Source: Actinomycetota bacterium (GTDB lineage Bacteria; Actinomycetota; CADDZG01; WHSQ01). Taken from it: a DNA stretch of 54,147 bases. The DNA lies in contig JAUJNI010000003.1 in assembly GCA_030446465.1 (NCBI GenBank), positions 236,679-290,825 on the forward strand. Reading direction: 5' to 3'. Positions 17,169-24,638 of the stretch are shown here, one piece after another. The notes under the pieces were generated by a model. That model had not been told where the DNA came from. It saw nothing but the letters and a program-made list of their open reading frames with translations, and searched no databases. The translations under genes and the position numbers were made by a program. The first letter of the stretch is position 1. Every line of letters begins with the position of its first letter.

Positions 17169-18656
17169 TTACCGGAGCGCTCGCCTCAGAACCTTTCCAG
17201 TTGGGAGGTGAGGCAGGGCATCCACCACTTCTATGGTCTGAGGCCATTTGAAGCGAGCGAGCCGGCGGCGGACGTGCTCCAGCAATTGCTCGGGAGTTGC
17301 CTCTGCCCCCGGATGCAGGACCACGAACGCCTTCACTGCCTCCCCTGAGTACTCGTGAAGGACCCCTATCACTGCGACGTCGAGCACTGCCGGGTGGTCG
17401 AGCAGAACCTCTTCTACTTCCGCAGGAAAGACGTTGAACCCCGAGACGATGATCAGGTCGCGCTTGCGATCAACGAGATAGAGGTAGCCCTCCTCATCCC
17501 GCACCGCCACGTCGCCTGTTCGAAACCATCCATCGACAAACGCGGCCGCCGTGTCGCTTTCCTTGTTCCAGTAGCCGGCAAAGACGTTCGGCCCCCGCAC
17601 CACGACCTCGCCTGGATCACCCAGCTCCACGTCGTCGCCATCCTCGTCCACCACGCGCAGCTCGACACCTGGAAGGGGCAGACCAACCGACCCAGCTCTC
17701 GGAGCATCCCCCATACGATTAGAGGTGAGAGTCGGCGCAGTCTCGGTGAGACCGTATCCCTCGTAGATGTCGATACCGAAAAAGCTCTTGAAGCGGGCCA
17801 AGACACCTACAGGAAGAGGAGCTGCCCCCGAGATCGCGAGCCGGACGCAGGACAAATCATGCCGCTCCGCGTTTGGAAGCGACGCCCACGCAACGTACAT
17901 GGGGGGTGCCCCGAACATAACGCTGACCCGTTGCTCCTCGACCGTGTGAAGGCAGTCAACCGCATCGAATCTCTCCAACAGGATGCCGGTGGCTGCGCTC
18001 TGAACCAAGAGACCGAGCGTCACGTTGAGGCCGAAGATATGAAAGAGCGGAAGCGTCAGCAGCAGGACGTCGTCTACGGTTACGTGAGCGTCGGGGATCG
18101 CCATTTGCTGGCGGAGGTTGGCTGCAAGGTTGCCGTGGGTCAGCATGACTCCTTTGGGTGAGCCGGTCGTCCCAGAGGTGTAGGCAAGGACCGCCACGTC
18201 GTCCTCTTCTCGGTGCACTTCGGGAAAAGGCCACGCCGGCTCGGTGAAGTCGTCGAAGGGCGCCACGATCACGTGAACGTCACACTCGAGCGAGCGCACG
18301 GCTCGTGCGGCGAGCTCCCCGGAAGGACCGGCTCCCAATAACACCGCGGCCCCGGAGTCCCGCAGGATGGCGCCCACCTCCTGCTCGGAGAGCATCACGT
18401 TCAGGGGAACCGCGACGCCTCCGGCCCTCAGGATCCCGAAGTAGGCGGACACGAAAGCAACGACGTTGGGCATGGCGACAGCAACGCGATCCGCCGGACG
18501 AACCCCCAGACCGAGGAGCCCGAGTGCCACCCGGTCGGCTTCGCCCTCGAGCTCACGGTAGGAGATGTCGCCCGAGACGGTCGTGGCTCCATACCTGAGG
18601 GCCGGCTTGTCGGGGGCCGCCTGTGCGGCCCGACGTAGCAAGTTAGAGAGGTTCAT
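17169..18656 (-). CDS. AMP-forming acyl-CoA ligase (long-chain fatty acid type)
   Basis: Activates a carboxylic acid as acyl-AMP and then acyl-CoA. The 495-residue protein has the P-loop YTSGTTGSPKGVMLTHGN, the motif YGLTETAP, the hinge region GWFRTGDVAVRDEEGYLYLVDR-KRD and the C-terminal catalytic lysine in PTGKVLRR. ATG 18656 gives the standard family N-terminus (MNLSNLLRRAA); the open frame extends to 18785 without family sequence. The substrate cannot be told from sequence; medium- to long-chain fatty acids are the default guess. Confidence 0.92.
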   Translation of the reverse strand: MNLSNLLRRAAQAAPDKPALRYGATTVSGDISYRELEGEADRVALGLLGLGVRPADRVAVAMPNVVAFVSAYFGILRAGGVAVPLNVMLSEQEVGAILRDSGAAVLLGAGPSGELAARAVRSLECDVHVIVAPFDDFTEPAWPFPEVHREEDDVAVLAYTSGTTGSPKGVMLTHGNLAANLRQQMAIPDAHVTVDDVLLLTLPLFHIFGLNVTLGLLVQSAATGILLERFDAVDCLHTVEEQRVSVMFGAPPMYVAWASLPNAERHDLSCVRLAISGAAPLPVGVLARFKSFFGIDIYEGYGLTETAPTLTSNRMGDAPRAGSVGLPLPGVELRVVDEDGDDVELGDPGEVVVRGPNVFAGYWNKESDTAAAFVDGWFRTGDVAVRDEEGYLYLVDRKRDLIIVSGFNVFPAEVEEVLLDHPAVLDVAVIGVLHEYSGEAVKAFVVLHPGAEATPEQLLEHVRRRLARFKWPQTIEVVDALPHLPTGKVLRRALR

Positions 18657-18697
18657 CGCCCCCGAAACACCGCCTCGACCAAACCCTGGGTGCAAAC

Positions 18698-18721
18698 TCT
18701 GGCTAGCAACCGTTAGCCAGA
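18698..18721. promoter_or_regulatory. Candidate operator upstream of the acyl-CoA ligase
   Basis: The perfect 8-base inverted repeat TCTGGCTA (18698-18705) / TAGCCAGA (18714-18721) has an 8-base spacer. It lies between the divergent ligase and TIM-barrel genes, next to an AT-rich TATAT patch (18725-18730) that could be a -10 box. The layout fits a dimeric repressor site, for example of the TetR type. Confidence 0.45.
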
Positions 18722-18799
18722 AGCATATATCGGCCTTCGAGCCGAAGCCTGGGGAGGAGCCACCTACAGGTTGAACGCGAGCCATGCGAACATTCGCTG

Positions 18800-19636
18800 A
18801 TGGTCCCCAAGAGCTCCACTGCCACTATCCAATGCTCAACCGGGCCCTTCTGGGCCTTCGAGCTCGAGCGGGCGCTCGATGCCCTGGCAGAGGCCGGATT
18901 CGTCGAAATCGAGCTCATGGTTACCCGAGATCCACGTACCCAGGAACCCGAGCTGCCGGCGCGCCTCGCCGAGGAGCGGGAGCTCACGATTGCCTCCGTG
19001 CACGGACCTTTCCTAGTCGTAACCAAAAACGTGTGGGGCATGGATCCCATCGAGAAGATCCGCCGGGGGATCGAGATGTGCACCGCCTTCGGGGCGAGGT
19101 CGCTGATCGTGCACCCCCCGTATCTGTGGGAGAACGCCTACGCGCGCTGGATCATCGAGGAATCCGCCGCTTACTCACTGGAACACGGCGTGGCGGTGGC
19201 AGTGGAAACGATGTACCCGAGGTGGGTCGCCGGTCGCCGGCTCAGGGGACACCGCTGGCTCAAACCGCAGGAGCTGGTCGACTACTGTCCCCACGTTGCG
19301 CTCGATACCAGCCATCTGACGGTCGCCCGAGAAGACCTCCTCGATTCCTATACGACGCTCGCCCCCAAACTGACGCACATACACCTCTCTGACAATGCGG
19401 GGAATGGAAGGGATGGCCATCTCGAGCTCGAGCAGGGCGTCCTCCCCCTCGAACGATTCCTGGCGGAGCTGCGCAGGACGCAATACTCAGGGGTTGTGTC
19501 GCTCGAGCTCTCGGTTAACCGTTACCTGGAGCGCCCCAAGGAACTCACCGAGATGCTGATCAGGAACCGCAAGTACGTCGAAGATCGACTCACTCGAGAA
19601 ATTCGCACGGTGAAGGGGCTTCCGAGATCCCCTTAG
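18800..19636 (+). CDS. Sugar-phosphate isomerase/epimerase-like TIM-barrel protein
   Basis: The 278-residue protein matches the AP_endonuc_2/xylose isomerase-like TIM-barrel superfamily. Likely metal ligands are in VHGPF, LIVHPPYLW, AVETMYPR, VALDTSHLTVA and THIHLSDNAG. The substrate is unknown. A similar gene (Rv0498) lies near the bS22 block in mycobacteria, which agrees with the surrounding gene order here. Divergent from the acyl-CoA ligase. Confidence 0.85.
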   Translation: MVPKSSTATIQCSTGPFWAFELERALDALAEAGFVEIELMVTRDPRTQEPELPARLAEERELTIASVHGPFLVVTKNVWGMDPIEKIRRGIEMCTAFGARSLIVHPPYLWENAYARWIIEESAAYSLEHGVAVAVETMYPRWVAGRRLRGHRWLKPQELVDYCPHVALDTSHLTVAREDLLDSYTTLAPKLTHIHLSDNAGNGRDGHLELEQGVLPLERFLAELRRTQYSGVVSLELSVNRYLERPKELTEMLIRNRKYVEDRLTREIRTVKGLPRSP

Positions 19637-19687
19637 CTGCGGCAGACTAGAGGCGAGACCACCGGTGGGGAAGCTGGGAGGACGAGG

Positions 19688-20065
19688 ATGGCGGAAAGAG
19701 TCGTCGTTGTCGACGACACGGATCACGTTCGACGCATGGTCGTCGACATGCTGGAGATCGACGGGTTTGAAGTCGTGGGCCAGGCAGGCTCCGGTATGGA
19801 AGCGTTCGACGTGGCCGTCGAGACGCAACCGGACGTGATCGTGATGGACTACCAGATGCCCCACATGGACGGGCTGACCGCGGCCGCCAAGATCAGAGCC
19901 GAGCGGCCCTCACAGGCAATAATCCTGTACTCCGCCTACCTCGACCGTGAGGTCGAGCAGCGAGCCCGAAACGCAGGAGTGGCCGTGTGTCTGGGAAAGG
20001 TCGAGGGGTTGGGGCGGCTCGAGCACGAGATCAGGGCCCTCTGTCGCGATTTCAGGAAGCCGTAA
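19688..20065 (+). CDS. Stand-alone response regulator receiver protein
   Basis: The 125-residue protein is a single CheY-like receiver domain: acidic pair in VVVDDTDH, phosphoacceptor Asp in VIVMDYQMPHMDG, the Ser of LYSAYL and the Lys of CLGKVEG. There is no output domain, so it must act through a partner. A ggaggacgagg ribosome site precedes ATG. No histidine kinase is nearby. Confidence 0.92.
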   Translation: MAERVVVVDDTDHVRRMVVDMLEIDGFEVVGQAGSGMEAFDVAVETQPDVIVMDYQMPHMDGLTAAAKIRAERPSQAIILYSAYLDREVEQRARNAGVAVCLGKVEGLGRLEHEIRALCRDFRKP

Positions 20066-20072
20066 CCTCCCT

Positions 20073-20087
20073 GGGCCCTTCGGGCCC
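20073..20087 (+). terminator. Short GC hairpin after the receiver gene
   Basis: GGGCCC-TTC-GGGCCC begins 8 bases after the receiver gene stop. It is a strong small stem with no T-tract, just before copy 3 of the dispersed repeat. It may contribute to termination. Confidence 0.4.
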
Positions 20088-20092
20088 CGGGC

Positions 20093-20180
20093 CGCTGCGC
20101 TGCGGGCGGCGGCTTGCCGCTCCGCTCAGGCACCCCACTTTTCCCAGCCTTCGCTTCGGGCAAGCCGCCGTCCTCACTTC
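20093..20180 (-). repeat. Dispersed structured repeat, copy 3 (outer-stem class B)
   Basis: The arms GGCGGCTTGCC (20108-20118) and GGCAAGCCGCC (20159-20169), extended by one outer pair (C20107-G20170), enclose the conserved core. It is nearly identical to copy 2 in the core and flanks (GTGAGGACGG when read on the - strand). It lies between the receiver gene and a tiny membrane ORF. Confidence 0.85.
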
Positions 20181-20199
20181 GCGGCCCTATCCTGACGGG

Positions 20200-20301
20200 G
20201 TGAGAAGAAACACCTTTTATGCCCTGATGCTGCTGCTGGCGGCCATAGCCATCGCCGGAACCTTAAGCGTCATCCGCCTGTGGCAGCTCACCGCTCGTTG
20301 A
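20200..20301 (+). CDS. 33-residue single-helix membrane peptide
   Basis: A GTG-started frame encodes VRRNTFYALMLLLAAIAIAG..., one hydrophobic helix and a short tail ending LTAR. The basic N-terminus and helix look like a genuine small membrane protein, but there is no strong ribosome site and no recognised family. Confidence 0.45.
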   Translation: MRRNTFYALMLLLAAIAIAGTLSVIRLWQLTAR

Positions 20302-20304
20302 AAC

Positions 20305-20355
20305 GTTCTTTTCGCCCTGCGGCTGCCTTATGACCCCGGCCACGGGCGAAAGAAC
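20305..20355. terminator. Inverted repeat between convergent genes
   Basis: GTTCTTTTCGCCC (20305-20317) pairs with GGGCGAAAGAAC (20344-20355) through 12 base pairs with one bulged T, enclosing 26 bases. It lies between the tiny + strand ORF and the - strand acyltransferase, the expected place for a two-way terminator. Confidence 0.55.
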
Positions 20356-20358
20356 CTC

Positions 20359-21420
20359 TTAGAGGAACGCGTTGCCGCGGATCTTGAGGTTGTTGTAGAG
20401 CATTTGCTGGATCGTGTCTCGGATCATGTCGTTGATGTCGAAGACCAGCATCTTGTCGTCGGCCGCATCGTCAGTGTAGTGATCCATCAGAATGGGCTCG
20501 CCAAACTCGATGACCCATCGGGACGGCAGTGGCAGAACACCCAGGGGGCCGAGCAGTGGAAAGGTCGGCGTCAGCGGAAAGTAAGGAAAGCCAAACGCCT
20601 TTGCCACAAGCCTCGCGTTGCCGACCATCGGATACGCCTCTTCCGCGCCCACGATCGCTACGGGGATGATCGGGACACCTGCACGAAGCGCAAGCTCGAC
20701 GAAGCCGCCCCGGCCGAAACGTTGCAACCTGTAGCGCTCTCTCCATCCCTTGCCGACTCCTTTGTATCCTTCGGGGAAAACGCCGACGAGCTCGCCCCGT
20801 TCGAGCAGTGCCATGGCGTCTTCCTCACACGCCACCACGTTGCCCGTCTTGCGCGCCAGGGGACCGACGAACGGCATCCCAAACGCTAGATTGGCCGCGA
20901 CGTTACGGACCACACGCTCGGCGGGATGCTCGGTTGCTACCGCAAACTGCACCATCACCGCGTCGATGGGGACCGTGCCGGAGTGGTTGGCAACCACCAG
21001 GGCCGCCCCTTGTGACGGAATTCGATTGACACCGAGAGTCCTGACTCTGAAGTAACGCTCGTAGAGGGGACGCACGAGGGGCAGAAGGATCTCACGCGAC
21101 AGCTCTGGGTCGTACCCGAAGTCATCGATCGGATAGTCCCCCGCCATGCGTTTCCGAAGGAAGCTTCCCAGGCGATCGAACAGGCCCCCGTCCCCCGAGA
21201 GAGGTGAAGGGGCGGCCCCAGGGCTTTCGGACGCTGGGGCCGGAAGGCTTCTTACCCTCTTTTGATGAACCCCGCAGTAAGAACTGCCCGCCGTCGCGTG
21301 GTTCCTGCAGGGACGCCCCGCGGCCGTGGTGGCCAAGCAACGTTCCGGAGAGCCCCCACTCTGGCTGGAGCGCTCACGCATTCGTGCGTCGATGGAGATG
21401 ACCTCAGCGTTTGCCATCAC
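20359..21420 (-). CDS. Lysophospholipid acyltransferase-like protein with N-terminal zinc-knuckle-like motif
   Basis: The 353-residue protein has a LPLAT/PlsC-type domain from about residue 110: the acyltransferase motif ANHSGTVPIDAV and the substrate motif VFPEGYKGVGKG. Before it, residues 28-53 carry CLATTAAGRPCRNHA...SSYCGVHQ, a Cys/His arrangement like the small DUF5763 zinc-binding-like module. The start (GTG or the following ATG) overlaps the SDR stop. Homologues with the same neighbour occur in mycobacteria (Rv0502). It probably transfers a fatty acyl group to a lipid; the acceptor is unknown. Confidence 0.85.
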   Translation of the reverse strand: MMANAEVISIDARMRERSSQSGGSPERCLATTAAGRPCRNHATAGSSYCGVHQKRVRSLPAPASESPGAAPSPLSGDGGLFDRLGSFLRKRMAGDYPIDDFGYDPELSREILLPLVRPLYERYFRVRTLGVNRIPSQGAALVVANHSGTVPIDAVMVQFAVATEHPAERVVRNVAANLAFGMPFVGPLARKTGNVVACEEDAMALLERGELVGVFPEGYKGVGKGWRERYRLQRFGRGGFVELALRAGVPIIPVAIVGAEEAYPMVGNARLVAKAFGFPYFPLTPTFPLLGPLGVLPLPSRWVIEFGEPILMDHYTDDAADDKMLVFDINDMIRDTIQQMLYNNLKIRGNAFL

Positions 21421-22472
21421 ACCATCAGGCCGTCGGAGGACTGATCCGTCGGATGTCCGATCACAGGCCCTTTCGCTGCGGGCGTCGACACATCGCCATT
21501 CTGCCGTTGTTTGAAGTCGACGATGCTCGCCTCGGTCGAGTACCTCGGCATGAATCCCAGCGATCGCTTGGCGCGAATCGCGTCTAGGACTCGTCCGTAC
21601 AACAAGACCCTCAATTGATCGATGGGAAAGTCGGCGACGCCTAGTCGGAGAAGAAGCTCGCCGGCCCCCTGCGCAAGGAAGTAGAGCATCGGCAGCTCCA
21701 CTCGTCCAAGGAGCCTGATGGCCTTGGATAGATAGACCACTCCATCACCCGCAATGTTGAAGATCCCCCGTTCGCGGGACAACGCCGCAAGATAAAGCGC
21801 CTCGACTGCGTCGTCCTCGTGCAGTAGCTGCAAGCGCGGGTCGTACCCCAGAGCGGTCGGAACGACCGGTAACGAGAGATAGTCGGTCATGTTGGTCTTG
21901 ACCGTGGGCCCGATGACATTTTGAGTCCTGAGGATGGCGAGCTCTACATCGGGACGTCGCCTGCCGAAGTCTCGGGCGTTGGTCTCCGCGTCGGCACAGT
22001 CCTTGCCGTATCCGGTCAGCCCCACCCGTCGCGGATCGTAGTCCTCCGCAAGTATGGATGGCTGCCCCGGGCCCGAGCCGTATACCGCCGCCGAGGACTT
22101 GACCACGACCCTGCGGACACGCTGTGCCCGTTGAGCCGCAGCCAGGAGCTGCATGGTACCGATGACGTTGTTCTCCTTCATCTCCGACCGGCCCCCGAGA
22201 CGCCCTGGAGTCGATTGGATGTTGGTGTGAACCAGGGTGTCGACCGAGGTGGACTCGAGAACACGAGCGATCAAAGGACTGCGGATGTCGGCCTTCACGA
22301 ACTCGAGCCCCTTGATTGGTACCGGGGGCTCCTCGAGGTCGACGCCGATGATGGTCTGGACGGCCGGGTCTTCCTCGAGCCGCTGGGCGAGCCGAAGCCC
22401 AAGGAACCTCGAGACGCCGGTGATGAGAACCCGCTTCTTCTGACCCGAGCCTTTGCCGGTCAAGAATGTCAC
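21417..22472 (-). CDS. NAD-dependent epimerase/dehydratase (extended SDR)
   Basis: The 351-residue protein has a glycine-rich NAD motif near the N-terminus (VLITGVSRFLGLRLAQRL) and the serine of VVKSSAAVYGSG. The tyrosine is in LTGYGKDCADAE, where the usual YxxxK lysine is missing; related mycobacterial proteins (Rv0501/GalE2 type) also deviate here. It overlaps the genes on both sides by about 4 bases, so the operon is translationally coupled. The substrate is unknown, perhaps a nucleotide sugar or lipid. Confidence 0.85.
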   Translation of the reverse strand: MTFLTGKGSGQKKRVLITGVSRFLGLRLAQRLEEDPAVQTIIGVDLEEPPVPIKGLEFVKADIRSPLIARVLESTSVDTLVHTNIQSTPGRLGGRSEMKENNVIGTMQLLAAAQRAQRVRRVVVKSSAAVYGSGPGQPSILAEDYDPRRVGLTGYGKDCADAETNARDFGRRRPDVELAILRTQNVIGPTVKTNMTDYLSLPVVPTALGYDPRLQLLHEDDAVEALYLAALSRERGIFNIAGDGVVYLSKAIRLLGRVELPMLYFLAQGAGELLLRLGVADFPIDQLRVLLYGRVLDAIRAKRSLGFMPRYSTEASIVDFKQRQNGDVSTPAAKGPVIGHPTDQSSDGLMV

Positions 22473-23287
22473 ACACCCGGCGGGCCGACGATGATGGTGG
22501 AGCCGGGAGCAGCCTGGAGCCTGGAGGCCGCGTCGCCTTTGTTGATCGCAAGGGACAGCTGCTGATACGAATCCTCGACCAAAATGAACTCCCCGGGCTT
22601 GACATCCATGAAGGTCTCGCCGTAGGGCACCTTTAACCTATGGCCCTCCATTCGGATCTCGATCAGGGGGCCGCCGAGTCCGACTTCCTCGAGATGAGCC
22701 CTGCCGAAGTTCATCTGCAGGTTGCCGAACCGATCGTGCTGCAGGACCTGGGCGTGAAGATGATCGTCGTGAATCCACGCCTCTGGGATCTTCAAGCGCA
22801 CAAGATCCGAAGGGTCCACCGGGGGGCCCAGCTCTGTGAGATCGGTGCCGTTTGCGATGTGAGCGGTCGCGGGAGCAAACACGTCGCGACCTTGAAAGGT
22901 GTGGGACACGGGCCCGAGCACGATGTCTTCGTTGGTGATCTCGTGCGCTCGCTCGATGCCCCCACATTGCTCGGCAGCAGGCACCAGCAACCCGTTGTCG
23001 GGACCAATGAATATCTCGCCTGAACCGCTCTGGAGGGCAACGGCTCGGCGATCCGATCCGACCGTCGGATCCACAATGGCGAGGTGTAGGGAGGCAGGAA
23101 GGTACCCCACCGACTGACACAGAACGATTGCGCCGTGACGGATGTCCTGCCTCAGGATGTTGTGGTGAACGTCCACGATCCTTAGATGCGGCGCCGTCCG
23201 CAGCATGACCCCATGGCAGACTCCGACGAACTCGTCTTCAAGCCCATAATCAGAAAGAAACGAAACGAACTCTCGTCTTCTGGCCAC
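22469..23287 (-). CDS. SAM hydroxide adenosyltransferase (DUF62 family)
   Basis: The 272-residue protein matches the family that splits S-adenosylmethionine with hydroxide into adenosine and methionine, related to fluorinases and chlorinases. Seen motifs are FLSDYGLEDEFVGVCHG, VVDPTVGSDRR-like IVDPTVGSDRR, IFIGPDNGLL and GRDVFAPATAHIA. It has no long fluorinase-type insertion, so hydrolysis is the likely activity. It lies between bS22 and the SDR, an insertion relative to the mycobacterial order. Confidence 0.9.
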   Translation of the reverse strand: MARRREFVSFLSDYGLEDEFVGVCHGVMLRTAPHLRIVDVHHNILRQDIRHGAIVLCQSVGYLPASLHLAIVDPTVGSDRRAVALQSGSGEIFIGPDNGLLVPAAEQCGGIERAHEITNEDIVLGPVSHTFQGRDVFAPATAHIANGTDLTELGPPVDPSDLVRLKIPEAWIHDDHLHAQVLQHDRFGNLQMNFGRAHLEEVGLGGPLIEIRMEGHRLKVPYGETFMDVKPGEFILVEDSYQQLSLAINKGDAASRLQAAPGSTIIVGPPGV

Positions 23288-23301
23288 CGTCGGTCGCTGA
23301 C

Positions 23302-23400
23302 TTATCTCTGTTGACGTCGTTGCCAGCGAGTCTTCTTGAGCATTTTCCGATGCTTCTTCTTCCGCATCTTCTTTCTGCGCTTCTTTACTAGTGAGGGCAT
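23302..23400 (-). CDS. bS22/AURKAIP1-COX24-family ribosomal small protein
   Basis: A 32-residue, very basic protein (MPSLVKKRRKKMRKKKHRKM...LKKTRWQRRQQR) encoded from ATG 23400 with a strong aaaggag site 4-5 bases upstream. It matches the short actinobacterial proteins described as ribosomal protein bS22 (Rv0500B type, typically [20 protein letters not shown]). It binds rRNA in the small subunit. It has the same downstream neighbours (SDR, acyltransferase) and BldC-like gene upstream as in mycobacteria. Confidence 0.93.
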   Translation of the reverse strand: MPSLVKKRRKKMRKKKHRKMLKKTRWQRRQQR

Positions 23401-23418
23401 CGTTCTCCTTTGAAAGTT

Positions 23419-24321
23419 CTACTCGGATCTGAAGAGCCGTCGCAGATCCACCGGTCCCTTGAACCGACCGACGGTGTCGATCCTGATCGACCCCAACCGA
23501 AGGCCCCGAACTCCCTCGGTGATCGGAGAGATCATTCGGAGAATGTCTGCGCCTTCATCGTATTCGAGGACGCCTATCCCGCTACACATTCCCTTGCCGT
23601 CCTCCATTCCCACAACCAGAGAATCGAGCAGGCGGAGGTCGAAGTCCGGCGGCGGCGTAGGCATGAAGACGGTCGGTTTGACGCGCCAGCGCGACAGGGC
23701 CTCACCGAAATAGGCGGCGAACTGCTCTTCCCTGAAAGAGGCGCGTTCATCGACAGAGCGGGTGACCACCTCGGGAGCAACGCTCACCTCGATTATCTGG
23801 GCCGGGCTGAATCGCTCGGCGATTCCGACCACAAGCTCGAGCTCACCTCCACGCTCGAAAGCGACTACATAGTTCGGCCGAACCAGATCCATCTTGAAGA
23901 ACTTCAAGGTTTGCCCAGCGATGCCCGAGACGAAGCCCGTAGTGTCGATGACCACGAGAGCGCAACCTGCTTCCTTGGCCGCCGCCGTCAGTTTGGCGAC
24001 GCCGGTTACGAGCGCGAGCATGTAGCCCCGCGGTGAGATAGACCCCACGAAGCTCAAGGCATCCGCATCCCGGAGCGTGACGCGAGTGAAGTCCTGCATG
24101 CCGTTGCAGAGCTTCAGACCGACGGTGGTCGGGGGACCGACCACCGACTGGCCGATGTCGGCGTCCACCAACCCAGCAGTGATCCCTGCGGCGGTGGCGC
24201 GCTGCACGAGCTCAGCGGCGAAGGTGGTCTTTCCCGTGTCGATCTCGCCGAGAAGCAGGACCACACCCGGGTCCGAAAGAAGGCGAGAGTAGACGTCGTC
24301 AAGCTGGGCAGTCGTTGACAC
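23419..24321 (-). CDS. Clp1/Grc3-like P-loop polynucleotide kinase
   Basis: The 300-residue protein has a Walker A motif GEIDTGKTTFA (about 25-35), the Clp1/Grc3-type clasp VDADIGQSVVGPPTTVGL (52-69) and a Walker B-like VVIDTTGFVSG (123-133). This is the motif set of eukaryotic and archaeal RNA 5'-OH kinases Clp1, Nol9 and Grc3. The start is GTG 24321. It sits between a BldC-like HTH and bS22, and its operon is divergent from rtcB, which joins RNA 5'-OH ends. RNA-end phosphorylation is therefore plausible, but activity is inferred from the motifs only. Confidence 0.8.
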   Translation of the reverse strand: MSTTAQLDDVYSRLLSDPGVVLLLGEIDTGKTTFAAELVQRATAAGITAGLVDADIGQSVVGPPTTVGLKLCNGMQDFTRVTLRDADALSFVGSISPRGYMLALVTGVAKLTAAAKEAGCALVVIDTTGFVSGIAGQTLKFFKMDLVRPNYVVAFERGGELELVVGIAERFSPAQIIEVSVAPEVVTRSVDERASFREEQFAAYFGEALSRWRVKPTVFMPTPPPDFDLRLLDSLVVGMEDGKGMCSGIGVLEYDEGADILRMISPITEGVRGLRLGSIRIDTVGRFKGPVDLRRLFRSE

Positions 24322-24330
24322 TATTTGGGG

Positions 24331-24549
24331 CTAGCCGGTGTCCATGTAGCGCTGCTCGAGGTACCTGCGGACATCGTCCTCTCGGAGACGGTAGCTCCTG
24401 CCGACCCGAATAGCCCCAAGCTGCCCCGAGTTGATCAGCCGGTAGACCGTCATGTTCGAGACCCGAAGCTGGCGAGCCACCTCTGTAACTGTAAAGAAAT
24501 TGCCCATCACGGAGGAGGGCCCAGGGGAGGGCACAGGGGGCTCGGTCAT
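24331..24549 (-). CDS. BldC/excisionase-like MerR-type HTH protein
   Basis: The 72-residue protein has the excisionase-family winged helix TVTEVARQLRVSNMTVYRLI with the wing GAIRVGRSYRLREDDVRRYL. Such proteins include the developmental regulator BldC and mycobacterial Rv0500A, which has the same neighbours. The ATG at 24549 follows a good -10 box by 10 bases and has no ribosome site, so the message would be nearly leaderless. A second ATG at 24507 is possible. Confidence 0.85.
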   Translation of the reverse strand: MTEPPVPSPGPSSVMGNFFTVTEVARQLRVSNMTVYRLINSGQLGAIRVGRSYRLREDDVRRYLEQRYMDTG

Positions 24550-24559
24550 GACGTCCGGC

Positions 24560-24565
24560 AGTATA
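24560..24565 (-). promoter_or_regulatory. -10 box of the BldC-like/bS22 operon
   Basis: TATACT on the - strand ends 10 bases before the ATG at 24549. The -35 region (TGAGCA at 17 bases) is weak. The geometry predicts about 3 leader bases, as in the rex promoter. Confidence 0.5.
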
Positions 24566-24638
24566 GCAATCGACGTTTTGCCTGCTCAGGGAGCTTTTTC
24601 AGTCACCAGGGGGGTGCGAGGGGCGCGAAGATCCAGGG

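Noticed and set aside
16915-17247. Gene on the - strand containing TDDVTVALLSYREVK
   Set aside because: It overlaps the end of the acyl-CoA ligase gene, lacks any complete domain and has no ribosome site. It is more likely debris.
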